Origin: Betaproteobacteria bacterium UBA7395
GTDB lineage: Bacteria; Pseudomonadota; Gammaproteobacteria; Burkholderiales; Rhodocyclaceae
Direction of reading: 5' to 3'
DNA length: 25,366 nt
Assembly: GCA_002470165.1 (NCBI GenBank)
Contig: DKNF01000169.1
Location: 1 to 25,366 of the forward strand
How positions within the stretch are numbered: position 1 is the first letter of the stretch; the number at the start of each line of letters is the position of its first letter. The position numbers and the translations under genes were made by a program. The notes below the pieces were generated by a model. That model made no database searches, had not been told where the DNA came from, and saw nothing but the letters and a program-made list of their open reading frames with translations. Shown piece after piece: positions 6,965 through 14,846 of the stretch.

Positions 6965-8461
6965 ATGGCATTCCAACAAGCGCTCAGCGGCCTGAATGTG
7001 GCCGGCAAGGCAATCGATGTCACCAGCCACAATATCGCCAACGCGAGCACCGTCGGCTTCAAGGCCGGGTCGGCACACTTTGCCGACGTTTATGCCGCCT
7101 CGTTGAACGGCGCTGGTGCCAGCCAGATCGGTATCGGTGTGAACCTGGCGGCGGTGCAGCAACAATTCACCCAGGGCAACATCACGGCGACCAACAATCC
7201 GCTGGATATCTCGATCAACGGTTCCGGCTTCTTCCGCATGGACACCAACGGTGCGGTGACCTTTACCCGTTCCGGCCAGTTCCACCTCGATCGCAGCGGC
7301 TACATCATCAACGACCAGAACATGCGGCTGACCGGTTATCCGGCGCAGGCCGGCATCATCGTTCCGTCGACGCCGCAGCCCTTGCAGATATCGGCTTCCG
7401 ATCTGGCACCGGTGGCTACCGGAACCAATGTCGCCAGTACTTTCCGCGGGGTCAAGGCCAATCTGCAGCTAGATTCGCGGGCCAAGGAGCCTGAGGTGCC
7501 TTGGGCCAACGCCGCAACGCCAACCGGGGCAACGGTCGGCGCCAACGTGACGGCCAACGGCGGTTCGGCGGCAGAAGCCGCAGCAGCGCTCGCCGCCTAC
7601 GATGCCGCAATTGCCGGTGCACAGACCCAAGCCCAGGCGGCTCAGGCTGCCTACGATGCTGTGATCGGTGCCGGCGGTACCGTTCTTGAAGCCACGGCTG
7701 CACGTACGGCCGGTTTGGCTGGAGCCAATTATTCGCCGGATCCCCAGTCCTACAGCTACTCGACCGCATTGTCCATTTTCGACACGCTGGGCAACGCCCA
7801 TACGCTGACGATGTTCTTCGAGAAAACGGCTGCATCGGGCGAATGGAATGTCCATTTCACGCTCGACGGAACGAGCAACAACTACATCACGGTCACCCCC
7901 GGGAATGCATTGACTTTCAATACCCTGGGGCAGATTGCCAGCGGTAATCCAATGAGCCTGCAGATCGACCTGAACAACGTCATGGGCGCGCTGGGGACGA
8001 CCAACGGTGCCGACCCAGTGATGAACTTCGATATCGATTTCACCGGGACCACCCAGTTCGGCAGCTCCTTCGGAACCAATCGCCTGGAACAGGATGGTTA
8101 TACCGCCGGCAACCTGATTGGTCTGTCAGTGGGTAACGATGGCGTCATTCTTGGCCGCTACAGCAACGGTCAGACCTTTGCTCAGGGGCAGGTCGTGTTG
8201 GCCAACTTCACCAATCCGAACGGCTTGCAGTCGCTGGGCAACAACCAGTGGAACGAGACCTCGGCTTCGGGGCCGGCGCTGGTGGGCGCACCCAACACCT
8301 CGAGTCTGGGTGTGCTGTCCTCGTCGACGGTCGAGGAATCGAACGTCGATCTGACGTCCGAACTGGTCAGCCTGATCACCAATCAGCGCAACTACCAGGC
8401 CAATGCCCAGTCCATCAAGACGCAGGACCAGGTGTTGCAGACCTTGGTCAACCTGCGCTGA
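6965..8461 (+). CDS. flgE: Flagellar hook protein FlgE with an Ala-rich insertion
   Basis: This is the 498-residue hook subunit. The N terminus MAFQQALSGLNVAGKAIDVT followed by SHNIANASTVGFKAG is the hook/rod signature. NPLDISINGSGFFRM and VTFTRSGQFHLDRSGYIIN form the D1 core. YSYSTALSIFDTLGNAHTLT is the conserved start of D2. The C terminus VEESNVDLTSELVSLITNQR leads to the coiled-coil end VLQTLVNLR. It is longer than many FlgE proteins (about 400 residues in enterics). Part of the extra length is an Ala/Gly/Gln-rich stretch at residues 180-255 between the D1 strand KANLQLDSR and the D2 start, with a repeated AAYDA motif. The gene lies 11 bases after flgD with a GAGG ribosome site. Confidence 0.97.
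   Translation: MAFQQALSGLNVAGKAIDVTSHNIANASTVGFKAGSAHFADVYAASLNGAGASQIGIGVNLAAVQQQFTQGNITATNNPLDISINGSGFFRMDTNGAVTFTRSGQFHLDRSGYIINDQNMRLTGYPAQAGIIVPSTPQPLQISASDLAPVATGTNVASTFRGVKANLQLDSRAKEPEVPWANAATPTGATVGANVTANGGSAAEAAAALAAYDAAIAGAQTQAQAAQAAYDAVIGAGGTVLEATAARTAGLAGANYSPDPQSYSYSTALSIFDTLGNAHTLTMFFEKTAASGEWNVHFTLDGTSNNYITVTPGNALTFNTLGQIASGNPMSLQIDLNNVMGALGTTNGADPVMNFDIDFTGTTQFGSSFGTNRLEQDGYTAGNLIGLSVGNDGVILGRYSNGQTFAQGQVVLANFTNPNGLQSLGNNQWNETSASGPALVGAPNTSSLGVLSSSTVEESNVDLTSELVSLITNQRNYQANAQSIKTQDQVLQTLVNLR
7502..7729 (+). repeat. Ala-rich insertion in flgE with a degenerate duplicated motif
   Basis: These 76 codons (residues 180-255 of FlgE) are dominated by Ala, Gly, Thr and Gln and separate the D1 strand from the D2 motif SYSYSTALSIFDTLGN. 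Two 10-residue units align: AAYDAAIAGA (7592-7621) and AAYDAVIGAG (7646-7675), joined by QTQAQAAQ. The nucleotide copies also share most bases, which suggests an old tandem duplication. The likely fold is a helical hairpin on the hook surface; this is inference from composition. Confidence 0.6.
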
Positions 8462-8480
8462 TTCCTGAGGGCCTGGCAAC

Positions 8481-9224
8481 ATGGACCGCCTGATCTATAC
8501 CGCAATGACCGGTGCCAAGCATGTGTTCATGCAGCAAGCCGGTACGGCCAACAATCTGGCCAATGCCAGCACGATCGGGTTCAAGGCGCAGGAGCACCGT
8601 TTCCGCGCCGTCGAGGTCCAGGGCGAAGGCATGCCGACCCGGGCCTTTGTCGTCGATGCGTCGGTGGCCGACGTTTTCGACGAGGGCCCGCTGATGTTCA
8701 CCGGCCGCAATCTCGACGTCGCCGTTCAGGGGCGCGGCTGGCTGGCCGTCCAGTTGCCGGATGGCAGCGAGGCCTATACCCGTGCCGGCAGTCTGGACGT
8801 GAACGTCAACGGCGAACTGGAAACCAAGGCCGGGCATCTGGTGCTCGGCGATGGTGGCCCGATCGCCATTCCGCCGGACAACAACATCGAGATCGCGCCG
8901 GATGGCACGGTATCGATCATTCCCGCCTTCGGTACGCCGAACAATGTCAACCCGGTCGGACGCCTGAAGCTGGTGAATCCGCCGGAAGGCGATCTGGTGC
9001 GCGGTGCCGACGGCCTGTTCCGTCTGCGTAGCGGCCAGCCGGCCCCGGTTGATGACAATGTCCGGGTGGCTGCCGGGGCGCTTGAAGGCAGCAATGTCAA
9101 TGTGACGGATTCGATGGTGAATCTGATCAGCCTGGCCCGGCAGTTCGAATTGCAGATCAAGATGATGCAGACCGCCGATCAGAATGCCCAGCGCGCCGAT
9201 CAGTTGCTGTCCCTCAATGGTTGA
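8481..9224 (+). CDS. flgF: Flagellar proximal rod protein FlgF
   Basis: This is a 247-residue rod subunit. MDRLIYTAMTGAKHVFMQQA is the distinctive FlgF N terminus, followed by GTANNLANASTIGFKAQEHR. The central part has NLDVAVQGRGWLAVQLPDGS and EAYTRAGSLDVNVNGELETK. The C-terminal half carries NPPEGDLVRGADGLFRLRSG, a typical FlgF segment, then LEGSNVNVTDSMVNLISLAR. Length is normal. It lies 19 bases after flgE and 12 bases before flgG; no separate promoter is visible upstream. Confidence 0.97.
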   Translation: MDRLIYTAMTGAKHVFMQQAGTANNLANASTIGFKAQEHRFRAVEVQGEGMPTRAFVVDASVADVFDEGPLMFTGRNLDVAVQGRGWLAVQLPDGSEAYTRAGSLDVNVNGELETKAGHLVLGDGGPIAIPPDNNIEIAPDGTVSIIPAFGTPNNVNPVGRLKLVNPPEGDLVRGADGLFRLRSGQPAPVDDNVRVAAGALEGSNVNVTDSMVNLISLARQFELQIKMMQTADQNAQRADQLLSLNG

Positions 9225-9236
9225 TAGGAAAGAAAA

Positions 9237-10019
9237 ATGATACGTTCCCTGTGGATCGCCCGGACCGGCCTGGATGCTCAGCAAACCCAGCTCGATGTCA
9301 TCTCGAACAACCTGGCGAACGTCAGCACCAACGGTTTCAAGCGGGCGCGGGCGGTATTCGAGGACCTGCTGTACCAGAACATGCGCCAGCCGGGCGCGCA
9401 GACCTCGCAGCAGACCCAGGTGCCGACCGGTTTGCAACTGGGAACCGGGGCGCGGCCGGTCGCCACGGCGCGCATCTTCACCCAGGGCAACCTGCAAAAG
9501 ACCGATAACACGCTCGATGTGGCGATCAACGGCAATGGCTTCTTCCAGGTCCTGCTGCCGGACGGGACGACGGGTTACACCCGCGACGGCTCCTTCCACA
9601 AGGACAACCAGGGGCAGATCGTCACCTCCGATGGCTACCCGCTGCAGCCGAACATCACGGTACCGGCCGATGCCCAGACTGTTTCGATCGGGACCGATGG
9701 CACCGTTACCGTAACCCAGCCGGGTTCGGCTGCCGCTACGGAAATCGGTGCGATCCAGCTGGCCAGTTTCGTCAATAACGGCGGCTTGCTCAGCATCGGC
9801 CAGAATCTGTACATGGAAACCGCGGCCAGCGGTGCGCCGACGCCCAATGCGCCGGGGGCCAACGGTGCCGGGATCGTCGTTCAGGGCTACGTTGAAACGT
9901 CGAATGTCAATGTGGCCGAGGAACTGGTGACCATGATCCAGACGCAGCGTGCCTACGAACTCAACTCCAAGGTGATCAGCACCTCCGACACCATGCTTGG
10001 ACGATTGACCCAGTTGTAA
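9237..10019 (+). CDS. flgG: Flagellar distal rod protein FlgG
   Basis: This is the 260-residue distal rod subunit. The N terminus [20 protein letters not shown] with [20 protein letters not shown] is the classic FlgG signature. It is followed by [20 protein letters not shown] and the FlgG-specific [39 protein letters not shown] and [18 protein letters not shown] segments complete the core. The C terminus [20 protein letters not shown] and [10 protein letters not shown] are also conserved. An AGGAAAG ribosome site precedes the ATG. It is regular in length and sequence. Confidence 0.98.
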   Translation: MIRSLWIARTGLDAQQTQLDVISNNLANVSTNGFKRARAVFEDLLYQNMRQPGAQTSQQTQVPTGLQLGTGARPVATARIFTQGNLQKTDNTLDVAINGNGFFQVLLPDGTTGYTRDGSFHKDNQGQIVTSDGYPLQPNITVPADAQTVSIGTDGTVTVTQPGSAAATEIGAIQLASFVNNGGLLSIGQNLYMETAASGAPTPNAPGANGAGIVVQGYVETSNVNVAEELVTMIQTQRAYELNSKVISTSDTMLGRLTQL

Positions 10020-10029
10020 GGGGAATAAG

Positions 10030-10686
10030 ATGCGTACCCTGATCCTGTTAAGCAGCATCCTGCTGGCAGCCTGCACCACGGTGCCGCCGACCAATGTACA
10101 TCAGCCGATGACGGTTCGGCCGGAGCCGCGTCCGGTGATGGCGACGGGCAATGGCGCGATCTATCAGGCGGCCAACAGTCGGCCGTTGTTCGAGGACCGG
10201 CGAGCCCGTTTCGTCGGCGATACGATCACGGTCAAGATCACCGAGAACACCTCGGCCTCGAAAAAGGCCAGCAACAACCTCACGCGCACCGGCAACCAGA
10301 CCGCGTCGATCACGGCTTTCGCCGGTTTGCCGGTCGCTGGTCTGAACGGGCTCAATCTGGCCGGGAACAGCGCCACGAATTTCGCCGGCAAGGGCGATGC
10401 GGCAAACAATGCCGTGTTCAGCGGCAATATCACCGTGACGGTCATCGATGTCCTGCCCAACGGCAATTTGCTGGTGTCGGGGGAAAAACAGATCGCCATC
10501 GGGGCCGAACAGGAATTCATCCGGATTTCCGGCGTGGTCAATCCGGCCTTCGTCGACTTCTCGAATACCGTCGACTCGGCCAAGATTGCCGACGCGCGGA
10601 TCGAATACAAGTCCTCGGGGCAGGTTGCCGACGGGCAGGTGATGGGATGGCTGGCACGCTTCTTTCTTAGTGTCTTGCCGTTCTAG
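10030..10686 (+). CDS. flgH: L-ring lipoprotein FlgH
   Basis: This 218-residue outer-membrane lipoprotein forms the L ring around the distal rod. The first 15 residues end in the lipobox LLAAC, so Cys15 is the predicted lipidated residue. The mature part has PLFEDRRARFVGDTITVKI and ENTSASKKASNNLTRTGNQT, both characteristic of FlgH. GNITVTVIDVLPNGNLLVSG and the C-terminal SGVVNPAFVDFSNTVDSAKI followed by VMGWLARFFLSVLPF are also typical. An AAGGGGAA ribosome site sits close to the ATG. It lies between flgG and flgI as usual. Confidence 0.97.
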   Translation: MRTLILLSSILLAACTTVPPTNVHQPMTVRPEPRPVMATGNGAIYQAANSRPLFEDRRARFVGDTITVKITENTSASKKASNNLTRTGNQTASITAFAGLPVAGLNGLNLAGNSATNFAGKGDAANNAVFSGNITVTVIDVLPNGNLLVSGEKQIAIGAEQEFIRISGVVNPAFVDFSNTVDSAKIADARIEYKSSGQVADGQVMGWLARFFLSVLPF

Positions 10687-10709
10687 TAGCCATTCCCGGA
10701 AGGTGCACC

Positions 10710-11801
10710 ATGAAATCCTCTAACGCGCTCATGATCAAGGTTCGCAAGGCCTTGCTCTGCTGTTGCCTGCTGCCCTTGTTGGCAAGTCCGGCGATGGCCG
10801 AACGGGTCAAGGATCTGGCGACCTTGCAGGGCGTGCGCAACAACCAGTTGATCGGTTACGGTATCGTCGTCGGTCTCGACGGTACGGGCGACCAGACCAC
10901 CCAGACGCCGTTCACCACGCAGGCCATGGGCAACATGCTGTCGCAGATGGGCATCAATCTGACGGCCGATCAGGCGACCAAGTTGCAGTTGAAAAACGTC
11001 GCCGCAGTCATGGTCACGGCGAATCTCGGCGCTTTTGCCCGTCCCGGTCAGGCCCTCGATGTCACGGTTTCCTCCATCGGCAATGCCAAGAGCCTGCGTG
11101 GCGGTACTTTGCTCTTGACCCAGCTCAAGGGCGCGGATGGTCAGGTGTACGGTATCGCTCAGGGTAACGTCATGGTCGGCGGTGCCGGTGCCGGCGCCGG
11201 TGGGGCGGCGGTGACGGTCAATCACCTGGCGGCGGGCAGAATCCCGGGCGGGGCGACGGTCGAACGGACCGTGCCGACGGCCCTGGGGCAGGGCGGATAT
11301 CTCTACTACGAATTGGCCGAGTCCGATTTCGGAACGGCAATGAACATGGTTTCGGCGATCAACAAGGCCATGGGCGAAGGGACGGCGCAAGCCATCGACG
11401 GTCGTCGCATCGCCCTGCGGGCGCCGGATTCCGCCGATGCGCGGGTCAATTTCCTGGGCCGGGTCGAGAATATCGAAGTGCGCGCCGCCGTTGCTCAGGC
11501 ACGGGTCGTGGTCAATCCGCGTACTGGCTCGGTCGTCATGAACCAACGGGTTTCTCTGCTGCCCTGCGCCGTCGCTCACGGCAATCTGTCGGTGGTGGTC
11601 GATGCCGGTCAGCCGGGACGCGGAGGCGCCGATGTACAGGTCAATCAGGATGGTGGCAGTCTGACGGTCGCCGCCGGTGCCAGTCTGGCCGATGTGGTCA
11701 AGGCACTCAACAGCCTGGGGGCCAATCCGATGGACCTGCTGGCCATCCTTCAGGCAATGAAGGCAGCCGGTGCGCTGCGTGCCGAACTCGAAGTGATCTG
11801 A
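10710..11801 (+). CDS. flgI: P-ring protein FlgI
   Basis: This 363-residue periplasmic protein forms the P ring in the peptidoglycan layer. A Sec signal peptide with hydrophobic core ALLCCCLLPLLASPAMA is predicted to be cleaved at AMA/ERVKD (about residue 30). The mature N terminus ERVKDLATLQGVRNNQLIGY followed by GIVVGLDGTGDQTTQTPFTT is the FlgI signature. Later conserved blocks include KNVAAVMVTANLGAFARPGQ, GRIPGGATVERTVP and a C-terminal NSLGANPMDLLAILQAMKAA. I use ATG 10710, which has a GGAAGG site upstream; ATG 10731 is in frame but poorly placed. The FlgA chaperone is encoded at 4649-5317. Confidence 0.97.
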   Translation: MKSSNALMIKVRKALLCCCLLPLLASPAMAERVKDLATLQGVRNNQLIGYGIVVGLDGTGDQTTQTPFTTQAMGNMLSQMGINLTADQATKLQLKNVAAVMVTANLGAFARPGQALDVTVSSIGNAKSLRGGTLLLTQLKGADGQVYGIAQGNVMVGGAGAGAGGAAVTVNHLAAGRIPGGATVERTVPTALGQGGYLYYELAESDFGTAMNMVSAINKAMGEGTAQAIDGRRIALRAPDSADARVNFLGRVENIEVRAAVAQARVVVNPRTGSVVMNQRVSLLPCAVAHGNLSVVVDAGQPGRGGADVQVNQDGGSLTVAAGASLADVVKALNSLGANPMDLLAILQAMKAAGALRAELEVI

Positions 11802-11804
11802 GTC

Positions 11805-12779
11805 ATGGTCGCCAAGATCCAGAATGCGCCGAATCGCGCGGCGTTTGACGTCCAGGCCTCGCAGGACCTGCGCAACCAGTTCAAGAAGGACCCTCAGGGC
11901 GGTCTGAAAGCCGCCGCGCAGCAGTTCGAGACCCTGTTTCTGCAGATGGTGCTCAAGAGCATGCGCGATACGGTGCCGACCGATGGTCTGATGCACAGCG
12001 ACCAGACGCGTTTCTACAACAGCCTCCTCGATCAGCAGATGGCGCAGAACATGGCCAGTTCAGGGAACGGAATCGGTTTCGCCCGGCTGATTGAGCAGCA
12101 ACTGGGGGGGCATCTCGGTGGCGCGCAGCTTGAAGATGGCATCGACGACCTTTCGGCAATGATTGCCGGCAAGGGTTTGCCGGCCGGCCTGCCGGCTGCC
12201 GGTGCCTTGCAGTATCGCGAAGTCCCGAGCAGCCTGCCGACATCGGCCGCCTATGCCCTGCAGAGTGCGCTGGCGGCCAACTCGGCCCGCAGTTCGGGTG
12301 AGGCGCCGACGTCGGCGCGGGACTTCGTCAATCAGCTCTGGCCCAATGCGGTTGAGGCTTCCCGTTCCACCGGCATCCCGCCGCAATTCCTGGTGGCCCA
12401 TGCGGCGCTGGAGAGCGGCTGGGGAAAGAGCGAGATCCGTCATCCTGATGGCAGCAGCGCGCACAACCTGTTCGGCATCAAGGCCGGCAAGAGCTGGACC
12501 GGAAAAACCGTGGATACGCTGACGACGGAATACGTCAACGGTGTGCCGCAGCAATCGGTCGAGAAATTCCGGGCTTACGATTCCTACGCCGACGCATTCC
12601 GCGATTACGCCAACCTGCTGCGCAACAATCCCCGCTATGGCGGCGTGATCGGGACCCAGGATGGCACGGAGTTTGCACGACGTTTGCAGACGGCGGGATA
12701 CGCCACCGATCCGAAATACGCAGAGAAGCTGTCCGGCATCATCAACGGACCGACGCTGCGCCAGGCATTGATCGGCTAA
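11805..12779 (+). CDS. flgJ: Flagellar rod cap and peptidoglycan hydrolase FlgJ
   Basis: This 324-residue, two-domain FlgJ caps the growing rod and cuts a hole in peptidoglycan. The N-terminal rod-cap domain (about residues 1-100) has AAQQFETLFLQMVLKSMRDT and FYNSLLDQQMAQNMA. A variable linker follows (about 100-170), starting with a seven-G tract. The C-terminal glucosaminidase-type domain (about 172-322) has PPQFLVAHAALESGWGKSEI, with the probable catalytic Glu203, then HNLFGIKAGKSW and FRAYDSYADAFRDYANLL. The dual-domain form is usual in beta- and gammaproteobacteria. It starts 3 bases after flgI. A sigma-54 consensus lies near its 3' end. Confidence 0.97.
   Translation: MVAKIQNAPNRAAFDVQASQDLRNQFKKDPQGGLKAAAQQFETLFLQMVLKSMRDTVPTDGLMHSDQTRFYNSLLDQQMAQNMASSGNGIGFARLIEQQLGGHLGGAQLEDGIDDLSAMIAGKGLPAGLPAAGALQYREVPSSLPTSAAYALQSALAANSARSSGEAPTSARDFVNQLWPNAVEASRSTGIPPQFLVAHAALESGWGKSEIRHPDGSSAHNLFGIKAGKSWTGKTVDTLTTEYVNGVPQQSVEKFRAYDSYADAFRDYANLLRNNPRYGGVIGTQDGTEFARRLQTAGYATDPKYAEKLSGIINGPTLRQALIG
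12104..12110 (+). repeat. G7 homopolymer in flgJ between rod-cap and hydrolase domains
   Basis: Seven G residues span codons 100-102 of flgJ (Leu-Gly-Gly), exactly at the start of the linker between the rod-cap domain and the glucosaminidase domain. A one-base slip would leave the cap domain intact and remove the hydrolase. There is no evidence from this single sequence that it varies. Confidence 0.85.
12662..12677 (+). promoter_or_regulatory. Candidate intragenic sigma-54 promoter for flgK, inside flgJ
   Basis: The bases read TGGCACG (12662-12668), GAGT, TTGCA (12673-12677). GG (12663-12664) and GC (12675-12676) are 10 bases apart, a complete match to the RpoN consensus. It lies within flgJ codons for DGTEFAR, 155 bases before the flgK ATG. 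Function is unproven because the match could be a coding coincidence. In other polar flagellates flgK is in an RpoN-dependent class, which makes it plausible. Confidence 0.5.
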
Positions 12780-12786
12780 TCCGCCC

Positions 12787-12813
12787 TAAACATTCCGGCG
12801 CCTGCGCCGTTAA
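12787..12813 (+). promoter_or_regulatory. Sigma-28 (FliA) promoter for flgK-flgL
   Basis: TAAACATT (12787-12794), 11 bases, then GCCGTTAA (12806-12813). The FliA consensus is TAAAGTTT-N11-GCCGATAA, so the -35 matches at six of eight positions, the -10 at seven of eight, with ideal spacing. It occupies the 52-base gap between flgJ and flgK, and the -10 ends 18 bases before the flgK ATG. That leaves a very short leader carrying AGAGGT as the ribosome site. The spacer and -10 contain the small inverted repeat CGGCG-CCTG-CGCCG (12796-12809), which could instead act as a weak attenuator. Confidence 0.75.
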
Positions 12814-12831
12814 ACCTCATAGAGGTAAATC

Positions 12832-14835
12832 ATGGGTACTGGACTTATCAGCATCGGCATCACCGGCATACGCGCGGCTCAACTGGGCCTGCTCGCGACC
12901 GAGCACAATATCGTGAATGCCAACACCCCGGGCTATTCCCGGCAAAACACCGTGCAGGCGACCAACAACGCGATCACCACCGGTTCCGGTTCGATCGGGC
13001 AGGGGGTTCAGGTCGTCACCATCAAGCGTCAGTACGATGCTTACCTGAATAATCAGGTCAACACTGCTCAGACCCAGGTCAGCAATCTGAATGCCTTGTA
13101 CACACAGCTGTCCCAGATCGACTTGATGCTGGCCGATCCGGACGCCGGCATGTCACCGGCAATGCAGGATTTCTTCGCCGGTGTCCAGCAGGTTTCGTCC
13201 AATCCTTCGTCACTGCCGGCGCGGCAATCCATGCTGACCTCCGCGCAGACCATGGTGACCCGATTCAATAACCTCGATCTGCGGTTGACCGAGATTGCCA
13301 GGCAGCTCGATGGACGTATCGTCAGCGCCGTTGCCGACATCAACGCCTATGCGAACGAAATTGCCGACCTCAATCAGCGTATCGTGCTCGCACAATCGGG
13401 TTACTCCCAGCCGCCCAATGATTTGCTTGATCAGCGCGATCAACTGGTCAATGAGTTGAACAAGCTGATCAAGGTCAACACCAGTACCAACAGTGATGGC
13501 AGCTTCAATGTATTCATCGGAACCGGTCAGCAACTGGTGATTGGCGGCAAGACGGTGGAGATGACGGCATCTGCCTCCAGCCTTGATTTGACGCGCATAG
13601 CCGTTGGTCTGAAGACAGCAGGCGGCACCCAGGAATTGCCGGAGTCCTTGATCGTCGGCGGCGAACTGGGCGGCTTGGTCAGTTTCAGAAGTCAGTCCCT
13701 CGATGCTGCGGTGAACGAGCTTGGCCGGGTTGCTGCCTCGCTTACGCTGACTTTCAATGCCCAGTATGGTTTGGGGATGGACATGAGCGGGCGGATTGCC
13801 GGTGAAACGGGATTCGTTGGCGAACTGTTTTCCGTTCCGCAGCCGAAGGTCGTGCCAAGTGCAACAAACCAAGGCACAGGCGCATTGACGGCGAGTTTCT
13901 TGCCGCCGGTGGCACCGTCCGCACCTGACTACGCAGGGAATTTCTATACCAATCTGAGCAACAGCGATTATCTGGTGACGTTTGCTGCAGGCGGAAACTA
14001 TACGGTAACCCGACAGAACGACGGCGTTGCAGTTGCCACCGGAACCAGCCCGGCCGGCGTCCAGTTTGACGGCGTTTCCCTGAATATTTCTGTTCCCGGT
14101 GCGATGGCCGGTGACCGTTTTGTCGTCAAGCCGGTTGCTGAGGCGGCCAAGAACATCTCGCTTGAAACGCGGGTTGTTGCAGATCCGCGGCTGGTGAATG
14201 CGGCAGCGCCAGTGCGTACGATTCCGGCGATTACCAATACCGGCGTGATGGTCATGTCACAAGGCGTCGTCGGGGTTGGCTACTCAATCCCGGCAACGCA
14301 GACTCTGGTGGCTACGGCAACTGATTTGACCGGGCTGACAGGAACCTGGGTCGCCACCTATTCCGACGGGACCGTCTCCGCGGCAAGTACTGGAGATATT
14401 CCGCTGACCAGTGGTACTGCAACGCTGTCGGGCATTACCTGGAACAATATGTCGTTCAGCATTACCGGGGCGCCCAATACTGGCGATCGTTTCGTCATCG
14501 AGCGTAACAGCGACGGTCTGCAGGATGGACGAAATGCCTTGAAGTTTGCTGCGCTGCAAACGGCAAATACAACGGCCGGTGGAACTGCAACCTATCAATC
14601 GACTTACTCACGGTTGGTTGCCGAGAATGGCATCAGGACACGGGAGGCCAAGGTGCGTCTGGCTGCTCAAGAGGCGGTCCTGACACAAGCCCAGAATGCC
14701 AGGGACTCATTGTCGGCGGTCAATCTCGATGAGGAGGCGGCAAATTTGATGAAGTTCCAGCAGGCTTATCAGGCCGCCGCAAAAATTCTTGATGTCGGTA
14801 ACAAGATGTTCGAAACCTTGTTGTCGATCAGGTAA
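12832..14835 (+). CDS. flgK: Hook-filament junction protein FlgK (HAP1)
   Basis: This 667-residue hook-associated protein 1 links hook to filament. The N terminus GIRAAQLGLLATEHNIVNAN followed by TPGYSRQNTVQ is the FlgK signature. A long helical region (about residues 60-220) has NPSSLPARQSMLTSAQTMV, DINAYANEIADLNQRIVLAQ and PNDLLDQRDQLVNELN. The C terminus ends in VNLDEEAANLMKFQQAYQAA and AKILDVGNKMFETLLSIR, which is diagnostic. It is longer than the enteric protein (about 550), with the extra length in the variable middle (about 330-600). From about 13600 onward the G+C visibly falls below that of the rod and hook genes. Its chaperone FlgN and a sigma-28 promoter are in this window. Confidence 0.97.
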   Translation: MGTGLISIGITGIRAAQLGLLATEHNIVNANTPGYSRQNTVQATNNAITTGSGSIGQGVQVVTIKRQYDAYLNNQVNTAQTQVSNLNALYTQLSQIDLMLADPDAGMSPAMQDFFAGVQQVSSNPSSLPARQSMLTSAQTMVTRFNNLDLRLTEIARQLDGRIVSAVADINAYANEIADLNQRIVLAQSGYSQPPNDLLDQRDQLVNELNKLIKVNTSTNSDGSFNVFIGTGQQLVIGGKTVEMTASASSLDLTRIAVGLKTAGGTQELPESLIVGGELGGLVSFRSQSLDAAVNELGRVAASLTLTFNAQYGLGMDMSGRIAGETGFVGELFSVPQPKVVPSATNQGTGALTASFLPPVAPSAPDYAGNFYTNLSNSDYLVTFAAGGNYTVTRQNDGVAVATGTSPAGVQFDGVSLNISVPGAMAGDRFVVKPVAEAAKNISLETRVVADPRLVNAAAPVRTIPAITNTGVMVMSQGVVGVGYSIPATQTLVATATDLTGLTGTWVATYSDGTVSAASTGDIPLTSGTATLSGITWNNMSFSITGAPNTGDRFVIERNSDGLQDGRNALKFAALQTANTTAGGTATYQSTYSRLVAENGIRTREAKVRLAAQEAVLTQAQNARDSLSAVNLDEEAANLMKFQQAYQAAAKILDVGNKMFETLLSIR

Positions 14836-14846
14836 GGAGACATATC

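Noticed and set aside
8448..10094. A 548-codon open frame on the minus strand across flgF and flgG
   Set aside because: It lies wholly antisense to two unmistakable rod genes and its translation has no recognisable motifs; long antisense frames are expected in GC-rich coding DNA.
10652..10667. Sigma-54-like TGGCACG-CTTC-TTTCT near the end of flgH, before flgI
   Set aside because: The essential -12 GC is replaced by TC, so the core requirement of an RpoN promoter is not met.
10683..11996. A 437-codon minus-strand open frame opposite flgI and the start of flgJ
   Set aside because: It is a shadow of conserved flgI/flgJ codons and has an arginine/histidine-rich, non-protein-like composition.
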